Assembly: GCA_945897885.1 (NCBI GenBank)
Contig: CAMDGU010000002.1
Span: 82,307 to 129,690, forward strand
DNA: 47,384 nt
DNA from: Chitinophaga pinensis
GTDB lineage: Bacteria > Bacteroidota > Bacteroidia > NS11-12g > UBA9320
Direction: 5' to 3'
Numbering within the stretch: the first letter of the stretch is position 1; every line of letters begins with the position of its first letter. Below the pieces are notes generated by a model. It searched no databases. It was not told where the DNA came from and was given only the letters and a program-made list of their open reading frames with translations. This document shows positions 8,652 to 17,213 of this stretch, in pieces. The position numbers were made by a program, and so were the translations under genes.

Positions 8652-9955
8652 GTGGCACCTTTGTACCTTTACCAGTAAACAAAAAGATTTTCCTTAGGTT
8701 AAGCCAATCTACCCTTTTGTTTATCATTTATTCTTCGGTAACGGTATTCGTTATTTATACCTGCATGTATGGCTTCAGAAAACCTTACACGGTAGGTTTA
8801 TATGAAGGTATAACCTATTTGGGGGTATCGTATAAGGTTTGTTTAGTTATTGCTCAGGTTTTAGGTTACATGATCAGTAAATTTATTGGTATAAAATTTA
8901 TTTCATCCATTATACCTAAAAAAAGAGCCAATTATCTTATGATTTGCATAGCTGTTGCATGGACCTCTCTTTTTCTTTTTGCAATCATTCCTCCTCCTTT
9001 CAATATTCTATGCATGTTTATCAATGGTTTACCTTTAGGAATGGTTTTTGGATTGGTTTTTGGTTTTATTGAAGGGCGACGAACAACTGAAATAATGGGC
9101 GCCATGTTGGCGGTGAGTTTCATTTTTGCATCTGGTCTCGCCAAAACGATTGGCAAATGGTTACTTCTTGAATTAAACACCTCCGAATGGTGGATGCCAT
9201 TTGTGGCAGGAGCCATATTTGTGATTCCTTTTCTTGTGTTTGTTTGGCTTATACAACAGTTACCTCCACCAACGTCTGATGACATTGAAGCCAGAAATAT
9301 CAGACTTCCTATGACAAATCTCGAAAGAAAATTATTTCTTAAAAAATTCTGGATCCCCATGACATTCGTGGTTATAGCCTATGCTATTTTTACTATTGTC
9401 AGAGATTTCTGTGAAGATTTCGGCAATGAATTATGGACCGAAACCGGCTATAAGAACACTATTGGAATTTTTGCCAATACAAGTACCATTATTTCATTTG
9501 TTGTACTTCTATTTATTGCTGCTTTTTTTCTAATAAAAAATAACAAACTTGCATTTAGATTAAGCCATTATTTGGTGATACTTGGATTGACCCTCGTTAT
9601 TTTGGCAACGATTTTATATAATTTAAATAGCATATCCACAATTACATGGATGCTAATGGCAACTTCTGGCTTATATCTCGCTTATCTGCCATTTAACTGT
9701 CTTTATTTCGAAAGGATGCTTTCAACCTATAAAATGACTGCTAATATAGGATTCGTGATGTATATCGCCGATGCCTTTGGTTATTTGGGAACCGTAATTG
9801 TTTTATTAATCAAAGAGTTTGTAACAATTAAATATTCTTGGGTTGATTTTTTCAGTATTTTGTTTTATACAGCCGGTTTTATAGGTATCCTATTGATGGT
9901 GATTACTACAATTATTCACTCTAATTTCATAAAAAAACTAAATGTCATACAATAA
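8648..9955 (+). CDS. MFS transporter, DUF5690-like, probable phosphonate permease
   Basis: 435 residues with about 12 hydrophobic segments, giving the 6+6 major facilitator layout with a basic cytoplasmic loop in the middle (NLERKLFLKKFW, about residues 225-236). The N-terminal phrase YTCMYGFRKPYTVG resembles the first helix of organophosphate/phosphate antiporters such as GlpT and UhpT. I recognise it as a Bacteroidota MFS family often labelled DUF5690. ATGA overlap with the HAD gene upstream and a 14-base overlap with the FAD gene downstream tie it to the same mRNA. The likely role is uptake of the phosphonate, or of the ester-hydrolysis product, from periplasm to cytoplasm. Substrate is inferred from neighbours only. 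Confidence 0.82.
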   Translation: MSGTFVPLPVNKKIFLRLSQSTLLFIIYSSVTVFVIYTCMYGFRKPYTVGLYEGITYLGVSYKVCLVIAQVLGYMISKFIGIKFISSIIPKKRANYLMICIAVAWTSLFLFAIIPPPFNILCMFINGLPLGMVFGLVFGFIEGRRTTEIMGAMLAVSFIFASGLAKTIGKWLLLELNTSEWWMPFVAGAIFVIPFLVFVWLIQQLPPPTSDDIEARNIRLPMTNLERKLFLKKFWIPMTFVVIAYAIFTIVRDFCEDFGNELWTETGYKNTIGIFANTSTIISFVVLLFIAAFFLIKNNKLAFRLSHYLVILGLTLVILATILYNLNSISTITWMLMATSGLYLAYLPFNCLYFERMLSTYKMTANIGFVMYIADAFGYLGTVIVLLIKEFVTIKYSWVDFFSILFYTAGFIGILLMVITTIIHSNFIKKLNVIQ

Positions 9956-11072
9956 AAAAGCAATAGTTATTGGAGCCGGTATCGTTGGTTTATCTGCAGC
10001 CAGAGCCTTGGCGTTAAAAGGTTTTAAAGTTACTGTTATTGAACGAAGCGAAAGATCTACCGGGGCTTCGATACGAAACTTTGGAATGGTTTGGCCCATT
10101 GGCCAGCCAGAAGGCGAACTTTATTCCAGAGCTATTAGAAGCAAACAAATATGGAAAGAAATTGGTGATAAAACCAATTTTTGGTATGAAGAATCAGGTA
10201 GTCTTCATTTAGCCTACGAACAGGATGAATGGCAAGTTTTAAAGGAATTATATGAGATCTTTATAAGAAACGGAAGACCGGTAAAACTCTTGACTCCTGA
10301 AACAATATTAAATTACTATCATGGTGTAAATAAGACAGGTTTACTTGGAGGATTATTAAGTGAAACGGAGATAATTGTAGACCCTAGAGAAGCCATTGCA
10401 GCTATCCCGGCATTTCTTGAAGAGCAACTTGGTGTCGAATTTATTTGGGGTAAAGCCGTTACCTATACAGCCAGCAATAAAATTTGGCTCGATAATGAAA
10501 CCATGTTTGCAGATGTTATTTGCATTTGCTCAGGTTCTGATTTTGAAAATCTATATCCGGATAAGTTTACCTCTTTAGAAATTACCAAATGTAAATTGCA
10601 AATGTTACGATTTGTAAATGAGTCTAATGCACCGCGTATTGGAATTGCTCTTTGTGGCGGACTTTCGCTCATTCATTACAACAGCTTTAAAGTGGCACCA
10701 TCCTTATCCAAATTATTTAATAGATATTCTGACGAAATGAAAGAATATATTCAATGGGGCATTCACGTGATGGTTTCCCAAAATGGTTTAGGGGAGTTAA
10801 CCGTTGGTGACAGTCATGAGTATGGACTCACGTTTGATCCATTTGATAAAACTCATATCAACGAGTTGATTTTTAACTACCTCCAGAAGTTTGTTGTAAC
10901 CGAGCATTGGAAACCTATTCAGACTTGGCACGGCATTTATCCAAAAATGACCAATGGAGATTCTGGTTTATTTTTAGAAACAGATCCGGGGGTATATATT
11001 ATAAACGGGATGGGCGGAGCCGGAATGACCTTAAGTTTTGGTTTTGCCGAAGAAATGATCAATAAATTATAA
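9942..11072 (+). CDS. FAD-dependent amine oxidoreductase of the phosphonate-operon type (TIGR03364-like)
   Basis: 376 residues of the DAO/glycine-oxidase fold. The dinucleotide-binding motif VIGAGIVGLSAARAL (G11, G13, G16) is at the N-terminus, followed by the FAD segment VIERSERSTGASIRNFG. The C-terminal FAD contact GVYIINGMGGAGMTLSFG is intact. No signal peptide, so cytoplasmic. Members of this subfamily recur beside HD oxygenases and phosphonatase-like HADs in phosphonate clusters and oxidise aminophosphonates or their N-substituted or hydroxylated forms. Here it could make phosphonoacetaldehyde for the HAD enzyme, or deaminate a product for the HD enzyme. It starts inside the end of the MFS gene (14-base overlap), strong evidence for one operon. 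Confidence 0.85.
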   Translation: MSYNKKAIVIGAGIVGLSAARALALKGFKVTVIERSERSTGASIRNFGMVWPIGQPEGELYSRAIRSKQIWKEIGDKTNFWYEESGSLHLAYEQDEWQVLKELYEIFIRNGRPVKLLTPETILNYYHGVNKTGLLGGLLSETEIIVDPREAIAAIPAFLEEQLGVEFIWGKAVTYTASNKIWLDNETMFADVICICSGSDFENLYPDKFTSLEITKCKLQMLRFVNESNAPRIGIALCGGLSLIHYNSFKVAPSLSKLFNRYSDEMKEYIQWGIHVMVSQNGLGELTVGDSHEYGLTFDPFDKTHINELIFNYLQKFVVTEHWKPIQTWHGIYPKMTNGDSGLFLETDPGVYIINGMGGAGMTLSFGFAEEMINKL

Positions 11073-11083
11073 TTAAAAATAAA

Positions 11084-13510
11084 ATGAAAAAGCCTTTACC
11101 ATTCACCATCCTATTGCTATTTTATACTTTTAGTATAAATGCACAAAAATTAATCGACCTTGAGAAAAACAGAATAGAACTTCCACATTCTTGGAGCCTT
11201 ACTCCCATTGGAATAAGCCTTAATCTTGGCGACTTGCCTCTTAATATGGCAGTTTCATCTTCTAAAAAATACATAGCGGTTACCAATAATGGTCAGTCAA
11301 AACAATGTATTCAAATCATTGATGTAAATAAAAAAAAGATCGTCTTTGAAAAATCAATCGGTAGGGCTTGGGTAGGACTTAAATTTAGTCATAATGATAA
11401 ATACCTGTTTGCAAGTGGCGGAAATGATAATTGTATATTACGTTATCGTTTTCAAAAGGATAGTATTGCCTTAATGGATTCATTTATTTTAGGTACGAAA
11501 TGGCCAAATCGAATCTCACCGGCAGGACTGGAAATCGATGAAAAAAAAGATATTTTATATGTGGTAACAAAAGATAATAATTCATTGTATTGCTTGGATG
11601 TAAAAACCAAAAAGATTATTCGTCAAATCGCCTTACCAGGTGAGGCATACTCTTGTAAATTATCCAATGATGGTAAAGAACTTTATATCTCTTGCTGGGG
11701 TTGCGCAAAATTATTGATTTACAATATCGAAAGTGCATTAATCACTCATGAAATATCTGTAGGAAGTAACCCTAATGATATCGCATTGGGCAAAAACAAT
11801 CATTTTCTCTATGTTGCCAATGCGAATGACAACTCGGTTTCTGTCATTGATCTTGTAAATTACAAGGTTCTTGAAACTTTAAATTGTGCCTTGTTCCCAA
11901 ATTCTTTGATGGGATCTACCACCAATAGTGTATGTTTAAGTGAAGATGAAAAATTGTTGTTCATTGCTAATGCGGATAACAATTGCTTGTCAGTGTTTGA
12001 TGTAAGTATACCAGGGCAAAGCAAATCAAAAGGATTTATACCCACCGGATGGTATCCAACTTCAGTAAAAGTGGTAGGAAAGAACCTATTTGTTGCCAAT
12101 GGTAAAGGCTTTACCTCCATGGCAAATCCCAATGGCCCCAGCCCTTCTAATAAAAAAATAAAATTAAGTTACCAAAAAGGCGATCCTGAAAAACAGAAAG
12201 AAATCCAATACATAGGTGGTTTATTTAAAGGAACAATGAGTATATTCGAAATACCTAATGAAACTTTATTAAACCAATACTCACAACTGGTCTATAAAAA
12301 CACACCCTATTCAAAGGAAATTGAAAATTTGGCTGAAGGCCAAGAAGGCAATCCCATTCCAAGAAAAATAGGAGATTCAAGCCCGATAAAGTATGTTTTT
12401 TATATCGTAAAAGAAAATAGAACCTACGATCAGGTTCTAAGTGATATTAATGGCGGAAATGGAGACACCAGCCTTTTACTTTTTGGTGAAAATATCACCC
12501 CTAATCAACATGCCCTAGCCAAAGAATTTGTGCTGCTAGATAATTTTTATGTAAATGGAGAAGTGAGTGCCGATGGACATAATTGGACAATGGGCGCCTA
12601 TGCCAATGATTATTTGGAAAAGACCTGGGTTACGAGTTATGGTGGACGAGGTGGTGATTACGATGGTGAGGGAAACAGAGAAATTGCCAACAATAAAAAT
12701 GGTTTTTTATGGGATCATGCCAAAAGAGCCGGTGTAACCTATCGCACCTATGGTGAATTTGCCGACAATTACAAAGCCAATATCCCGGTATTGAAAGAAC
12801 ATTTTTGCCCATATTATACTAGTTGGGATGAAACGGTTAGAGATACCACAAGGGTTGGTCAATGGAAACGTGATTTTGATTCCTTATTGACCATTGGCCG
12901 ATTGCCACAATTAAATACTTTAAGACTTATCAATGATCACACTGAAGGACTTCGATTAGGAAGACCAACTCCTTTTGCTCATGTAGCTGATAATGATCTT
13001 TCGGTCGGTATGTTTATTGAGTATTTGAGTAAAAGTAAAGTTTGGGAGCAAAGCGCAGTATTTATATTAGAAGATGATGCCCAAGATGGTCCTGATCATG
13101 TGGATGCTCATCGAAGTACTGCCTATATTGCCGGTGGATATGTGAAAAGACATTTTATTGACCATACCATGTATTCTACTTCTTCTATGTTGCGAACCAT
13201 CGAATTAATCCTTGGCATTCCTCCAATGACTCAGTATGATGCAGCTGCTAAGCCCATGTGGAGATGTTTTGATACCATGCCCAATCATGCTCCATTTAAT
13301 GCTTTGCCTTTAAAAACGGACATCAATCAGGTGAATGTTAAAACAGGATATTGGCAGCAGAAAAGTGAAGGATTCGATTTTTCAAAAGAAGATCAAATAA
13401 ATGACAGAGAATTTAGTGAAGTGATATGGAAAGCTGTAAAAGGCGAAAAATCCGAGCTTCCTTCTCCTAAGAGAGCATCATTTGTTAAAAATTTAGACTT
13501 CGATCTTTAA
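11084..13510 (+). CDS. YVTN beta-propeller / phosphoesterase fusion protein 2
   Basis: 808 residues, a shorter paralogue of the protein at 2597-5305. The signal peptide ends near residue 20 (SINAQ). A beta-propeller with YVTN-like repeats (VGSNPNDIALGKNNHFLYVA, LLFIANADNNCLSVFDV) covers about 25-340. The phosphoesterase domain starts near residue 437: KENRTYDQVLSDI (about 443-455), NITPNQHALAKEF, VSADGHNWTMGAY, LINDHTEG and EDDAQDGPDHVDAHRS (about 663-678). All recognisable catalytic blocks are kept. Compared with the first copy it has GHN in place of GHH and lacks a segment before ITPN, so the two probably act on different esters. It is the last gene of the operon (11 bases after the FAD gene) and runs convergently into the DUF58 gene with only 3 bases between. 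Confidence 0.87.
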   Translation: MKKPLPFTILLLFYTFSINAQKLIDLEKNRIELPHSWSLTPIGISLNLGDLPLNMAVSSSKKYIAVTNNGQSKQCIQIIDVNKKKIVFEKSIGRAWVGLKFSHNDKYLFASGGNDNCILRYRFQKDSIALMDSFILGTKWPNRISPAGLEIDEKKDILYVVTKDNNSLYCLDVKTKKIIRQIALPGEAYSCKLSNDGKELYISCWGCAKLLIYNIESALITHEISVGSNPNDIALGKNNHFLYVANANDNSVSVIDLVNYKVLETLNCALFPNSLMGSTTNSVCLSEDEKLLFIANADNNCLSVFDVSIPGQSKSKGFIPTGWYPTSVKVVGKNLFVANGKGFTSMANPNGPSPSNKKIKLSYQKGDPEKQKEIQYIGGLFKGTMSIFEIPNETLLNQYSQLVYKNTPYSKEIENLAEGQEGNPIPRKIGDSSPIKYVFYIVKENRTYDQVLSDINGGNGDTSLLLFGENITPNQHALAKEFVLLDNFYVNGEVSADGHNWTMGAYANDYLEKTWVTSYGGRGGDYDGEGNREIANNKNGFLWDHAKRAGVTYRTYGEFADNYKANIPVLKEHFCPYYTSWDETVRDTTRVGQWKRDFDSLLTIGRLPQLNTLRLINDHTEGLRLGRPTPFAHVADNDLSVGMFIEYLSKSKVWEQSAVFILEDDAQDGPDHVDAHRSTAYIAGGYVKRHFIDHTMYSTSSMLRTIELILGIPPMTQYDAAAKPMWRCFDTMPNHAPFNALPLKTDINQVNVKTGYWQQKSEGFDFSKEDQINDREFSEVIWKAVKGEKSELPSPKRASFVKNLDFDL

Positions 13511-13513
13511 TCT

Positions 13514-14851
13514 TTAAATCAACCCCAAACTTTTTATTTCCAAATATTTATTCACGGTATTTAACGTTAACTCTTCAGGTAAGGTTAGAATAGTTTTTAT
13601 ACCATGTGCTTTTAGTTCAAGGGCAATAAGGGTTTTTTGAAAAATGAAACGTTCAGCTATTACTTCATTATAAATTTCTTCAATAGTGTTAGGATTTTTT
13701 TTGCTCATTTCTATTATTTCCGAATTTTGAAACAGTATTAAAACCAAAACATGGCGTTTGTTCAATTTTCGAAGAATAGGTAAAATGCGCTGAAGATTAT
13801 GTGTTGTTTCAAAATTGGTATATAAAAACAAAAGACTACGTTGCTTAATATTTTGATTAACATATTGGTACAATAATTCATAATTTGCTTCATACTGACC
13901 TTGTTTTTCATTATACAAAGCGTTCAAAATCTTACCTATTTGCCCCGGTTTATTTTCTGCTTTTAGCCCTGTTTCTATCGTTTCGGCAAAAGTTATTAAA
14001 CCCGATTTATCCCCTTTTACTAAAGCTGTATTCGAAATAACCAACGAACTGTTTATGGTATAATCCAATAAGCTTAGTCCGTTAAAGGGCATTTTCATAT
14101 TGCGGCTTTTATCAATCAAGCTATATACGGCCTGCGACTTTTCATCCTCAAATTGATTGATTTTTAAAGCACCAACCGCTCGGCTTGTTGCTTTCCAATT
14201 AATATGCCTGAAATCATCTCCTACCGAATAATTTTTAATTTGCTCAAACTCATAACTCTGTCCTAACCTTCTCAATTTTTTAGCACCTTCGAGCCGACTT
14301 ATTCGGGTTAAAACCTTTAACTGAAAAAGTTTCATTTGAATTATGGATGGATAAACCTTTGCTATTAACGGTTGCTTAATTTCAAAGCGTCTTAAGGCAA
14401 ACGAAAATCTAAAAGCCACATAAATATTAGTGTTTCCAAATGAATATTCACCACGGGAAGTTGGGGTTAAGTGATAGTCAATTTTTTTTGATTCATTAGC
14501 AGCCAAAGATGTTTTAATGCTAAAATCACGCTTTTGAAACTGAAATGGGATTTCATCAATTATTTCAATATCAAGCTTAAAGGGATAATTATTTTTTAAA
14601 ATTAAATGAATTCTATTGGCATCACCCATACTTAGCAATTCAGGAATTTGGCGATGAGCGGTAAGTAAATTATTAGTATAAAAAAGCAAAACCCCGCTAA
14701 TTACAAACCATAGCAAGCTTGCCATAATAATTAGCTGCCCTAAAGGTAATAATAGTGGAAACTTATAGGAAATAACAAAGATAAATATTCCCAAGGTAAA
14801 GCCATACCAAAGATACACCGTAGGAAAAATATGCTTTATAATCCGAATCAA
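13514..14851 (-). CDS. DUF58 domain-containing protein, partner of MoxR
   Basis: 445 residues. Two hydrophobic segments at about residues 10-60 anchor it, then a beta-rich extracytoplasmic stretch, then the DUF58 signature GDDFRHINWKATSRAVGALKINQ (shown here in two overlapping halves: GDDFRHINWKATSRA and AVGALKINQFEDE) and a von Willebrand A-like end. DUF58 proteins are almost always encoded behind MoxR ATPases and are thought to act with them in envelope or metal-cofactor maturation. No ATG exists near the 5' end: the frame opens after a stop and the only plausible start is TTG at 14851, before the hydrophobic segment. It follows moxR by 18 bases. No BatA/BatB-type vWA genes follow, so this is the short form of the locus. 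Confidence 0.88.
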   Translation of the reverse strand: MIRIIKHIFPTVYLWYGFTLGIFIFVISYKFPLLLPLGQLIIMASLLWFVISGVLLFYTNNLLTAHRQIPELLSMGDANRIHLILKNNYPFKLDIEIIDEIPFQFQKRDFSIKTSLAANESKKIDYHLTPTSRGEYSFGNTNIYVAFRFSFALRRFEIKQPLIAKVYPSIIQMKLFQLKVLTRISRLEGAKKLRRLGQSYEFEQIKNYSVGDDFRHINWKATSRAVGALKINQFEDEKSQAVYSLIDKSRNMKMPFNGLSLLDYTINSSLVISNTALVKGDKSGLITFAETIETGLKAENKPGQIGKILNALYNEKQGQYEANYELLYQYVNQNIKQRSLLFLYTNFETTHNLQRILPILRKLNKRHVLVLILFQNSEIIEMSKKNPNTIEEIYNEVIAERFIFQKTLIALELKAHGIKTILTLPEELTLNTVNKYLEIKSLGLI

Positions 14852-14869
14852 TTTAAGGAGTGGTTAAAA

Positions 14870-15880
14870 TTATCTGGGCACTTCAATGCGAGAAAGCATA
14901 TCCTTTATTACATCTTCAGGTTGTAAGCCTTCCATTTCCCTCTCGGGAGTTAAAATAATGCGGTGATTTAAAACGGGATAGGTAGCTTGCTGAATATCTT
15001 CAGGAATTACAAAATTTCTACTATTCATAGCTGCCAAAGCTTTTGCCGTTTTTAATATTCCCAAAGATGCTCGGGTTGAGGCACCTAAATACAAATCGGG
15101 ATTATGGCGGGTTTCATTTACAATATTGGCAATATATCTAACCAATTCATCCTTAATCAAAATGCCTTCAATTACTTTTCGGTATTTGGCCAATTTTTGT
15201 CCGTTAAGAACCGGCTTAATGTCTAAAATTATGCGTTGTTCAAAATCATATTTAAATCGTTGAAGAATTAATATTTCATCCTCCAACGATGGATAGCTCA
15301 TTTTTATTCGGTAAATAAAACGGTCAAGCTGGGCTTCGGGAAGTTTGTAGGTTCCTTCCTGCTCTATCGGATTTTGAGTTCCCAAAACCATAAACGGTTC
15401 CTCCATTGCATAGGTGATGCCATCCAAAGTTATCTGCTGTTCCTGCATTACCTCAAATAAGGCCGATTGGGTTTTAGCCGGGGCACGGTTTATTTCATCA
15501 ATCAACACAATATTTGAAAAAACCGGACCTTTTTTAAACGTAAACTCTGACGTTTTGAGGTTAAAAATATTGGTCCCTATGATATCGCTTGGCATTAAAT
15601 CAGGGGTAAACTGGATTCGGGAAAAACCGGAATCAATGGTTTGAGAAAAGAGTTTTGCCAAATAGGTTTTTGCGATACCGGGAACCCCTTCCAGCAAAAT
15701 GTGACCTTTGATAAATAAGCCTGAAATTAAATAATTAATTTGCTCGTCCTGCCCTATAATAAATTTTGCTATTTCAGCCTTTATTTTTTCTACAGCCTCC
15801 CCTATCTCCTCAATTTCTTTGGGTACTTCGGTAAGATTATTTGGGTGGTTGGTTAATTCATATTCAATTGGGTCAATCAT
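14870..15880 (-). CDS. MoxR-family AAA+ ATPase
   Basis: 336 residues from ATG at 15880. Walker A is GVPGIAKT (65-72), Walker B is VLIDEINRAP, and sensor and arginine-finger blocks follow (GTQNPIEQEGTYKLPEAQLD, then ASTRASLGILKTAKALAA). MoxR ATPases act as chaperones on partners encoded beside them, here the DUF58 protein. A longer frame could begin at TTG 15916, but a TACCTTTG -7 box (15897-15890 on this strand) lies 9 bases before the ATG at 15880, and the longer form would start inside the promoter. I therefore prefer 15880. Confidence 0.92.
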   Translation of the reverse strand: MIDPIEYELTNHPNNLTEVPKEIEEIGEAVEKIKAEIAKFIIGQDEQINYLISGLFIKGHILLEGVPGIAKTYLAKLFSQTIDSGFSRIQFTPDLMPSDIIGTNIFNLKTSEFTFKKGPVFSNIVLIDEINRAPAKTQSALFEVMQEQQITLDGITYAMEEPFMVLGTQNPIEQEGTYKLPEAQLDRFIYRIKMSYPSLEDEILILQRFKYDFEQRIILDIKPVLNGQKLAKYRKVIEGILIKDELVRYIANIVNETRHNPDLYLGASTRASLGILKTAKALAAMNSRNFVIPEDIQQATYPVLNHRIILTPEREMEGLQPEDVIKDMLSRIEVPR

Positions 15881-15889
15881 AGATTCAAA

Positions 15890-15897
15890 CAAAGGTA
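15890..15897 (-). promoter_or_regulatory. -7 promoter box of moxR
   Basis: Reads TACCTTTG on the minus strand, matching the Bacteroidota -7 consensus TAnnTTTG. A TTG -33 candidate lies at 15916-15914 with a 16-base spacer. Nine bases separate the box from the moxR ATG. Confidence 0.6.
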
Positions 15898-15941
15898 TTT
15901 TTGTGTTTATAAACAATAAAACCCTTAAAGTATTATCATAC

Positions 15942-15975
15942 TTGGCATATCTCCATATTTAATTTCTTAGCTTTG
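15942..15975 (+). promoter_or_regulatory. -33/-7 promoter of the 15984 lipoprotein gene
   Basis: TTG at 15942-15944, a 23-base spacer, then TAGCTTTG at 15968-15975, within the spacing range seen for Bacteroidota promoters. The ATG follows 8 bases after the box, so the mRNA would have almost no leader. Confidence 0.55.
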
Positions 15976-15983
15976 CATCATAA

Positions 15984-16424
15984 ATGTATAAAAGAAGACT
16001 TCTCTTACTTGTGGTGTTTACATCTTTGTTATTTGCAAATTGTATGACAGACCCGTCAAGCGAAGAAAATGAAATTTTGAACCAAGACACCTTATTGGAT
16101 AGCCCAATCGATACAGTGAATAATTCGGTATTGGTAGTTAAAGCAAAATTTTTAGAATTTGAATTAAACGATGCCTCTCACTATATTTTTAAAGACACAG
16201 CAGGAAACGTATGGGATTTTGGAGGCTGTGAAGAAAAAGATTATGAATTTGCCATGGAACTGCAAAGTGAAAAACAAAATGAGGAGAACCAAGGTTGGAA
16301 AACGAATCCTGATCTTAAAAACAAATGGTTTGAAATAAAATACTCCTACCGCAATCAGCCAAAATATCAAGATGGCCCTGTAATGAAAGTACCAATTATT
16401 CTACAAGTTGAGCTTTCCGAATAA
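15984..16424 (+). CDS. Small putative lipoprotein of unknown function
   Basis: 146 residues. The N-terminus MYKRRLLLLVVFTSLLFANC has a positively charged start, a hydrophobic core and a cysteine at residue 20, with the non-classical lipobox FANC. The same LLFANC appears in the TPR lipoprotein at 33305-34027, which supports lipidation. The mature part is acidic and has one recognisable block, YIFKDTAGNVWDFGGCEEKD, possibly binding a ligand, and a later NKWFEIKYSYRNQP. I do not recognise a family. A promoter box lies 8 bases upstream, and the gene is divergent from moxR. Confidence 0.75.
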   Translation: MYKRRLLLLVVFTSLLFANCMTDPSSEENEILNQDTLLDSPIDTVNNSVLVVKAKFLEFELNDASHYIFKDTAGNVWDFGGCEEKDYEFAMELQSEKQNEENQGWKTNPDLKNKWFEIKYSYRNQPKYQDGPVMKVPIILQVELSE

Positions 16425-16462
16425 AATTTCAGTTTCAAAAATATCTTAAGGCAGTAACTTCT

Positions 16463-16470
16463 TAATTTTG
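16463..16470 (+). promoter_or_regulatory. -7 promoter box of the DUF1456 gene
   Basis: TAATTTTG matches TAnnTTTG and lies 20 bases before the ATG at 16491. No good TTG -33 element is visible at 17-23 bases upstream. Confidence 0.45.
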
Positions 16471-16490
16471 CATTATCAAAAAAAGTACGC

Positions 16491-16730
16491 ATGAGTAACA
16501 ACGATATACTAAAAAAACTAAGGGTGGCACTTCATTTACGCAATTCTGATATAGTGGAAATATGCCAACTTGTAAATTTCAGGATTACTGAAAGTGAACT
16601 CACTGCTTTGTTTAGAAAAGATGACCACCCAAATTTTAAAGCGTGTGGTGATCAAATACTTCGTAATTTTTTGAACGGCCTTATAATTTACAAACGTGGC
16701 CCTATGGAAAAGAAACCTGAAGGGGAGTAA
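16491..16730 (+). CDS. DUF1456 (YehS-like) protein, single-repeat form
   Basis: 79 residues. The sequence MSNNDILKKLRVALHLRN, then ESELTALFRKDDHPNFKACG and ILRNFLNGLIIYKRG matches one DUF1456 unit. E. coli YehS has two such units in about 156 residues; here only one is present and the frame ends cleanly after an acidic/basic tail, so it is either a one-repeat form or a truncated gene. It has its own promoter box. Function of the family is unknown; the helical repeat suggests nucleic-acid or protein binding, but that is not shown by the sequence. Confidence 0.75.
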   Translation: MSNNDILKKLRVALHLRNSDIVEICQLVNFRITESELTALFRKDDHPNFKACGDQILRNFLNGLIIYKRGPMEKKPEGE

Positions 16731-16833
16731 TTACGTCCTTCTTCAAAGATTTTTCTTATTTTTTAATGGTTCGTTAAATATCCATTTTAAATTTCTCATG
16801 CTATTTGCACCATAATATTTGTTTTTTGAAACT

Positions 16834-17213
16834 ATGTATGTTGGAAAAGTATTTAGAGTAAAAGTCTTACGGCCTTTTGAAAAAAAAATCTGATAAGATC
16901 TGTTATTTCAAGCACCGTAATTACCTCTTTATATTTTTTTTAGATTGGACATTTTTGGCTGTACTCATTTTACCAATAGGAACAATAGGCACCGCGGAAG
17001 CATTTTATGTTGGTTTTAAAAATAATCAAGCATATGAACGTCTTTGGGAACCTCACAAGCTTTGAGGAGGATTTACTAATAACAGTCGAATATTTACCGC
17101 CAACGTTAGAAGAATAATTCAGGACATAGATGTTCAAAAAGATTTGCTATGCCGTCATTAATACCTACTTTAATATTTTAAAACTTCAACTTCGAAAAAC
17201 AATTCCTATGGTT
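16834..17213 (+). pseudogene. Decayed bestrophin-like chloride/anion channel gene (N-terminal part)
   Basis: An ATG at 16834 opens MYVGKVFRVKVLRPFEKK, which resembles the start of bacterial bestrophins. The frame breaks in a run of nine A (16880-16888). In the next frame the family core is plain: FLDWTFLAVLILPIGTIGTA followed by EAFYVGFKNNQAYERLWEPH. A TGA at 17063 replaces the Trp expected after HKL, and the same frame goes on as GGFTNNSRIFTANVRRIIQD. A second frameshift after DLLCRH at about 17157 continues with INTYFNILKLQLRKTIP. The rest of the channel (well over half) is missing and the sequence passes straight into a carbonic anhydrase remnant. With two frameshifts, one nonsense codon and a large deletion, this is not functional. 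Confidence 0.8.
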
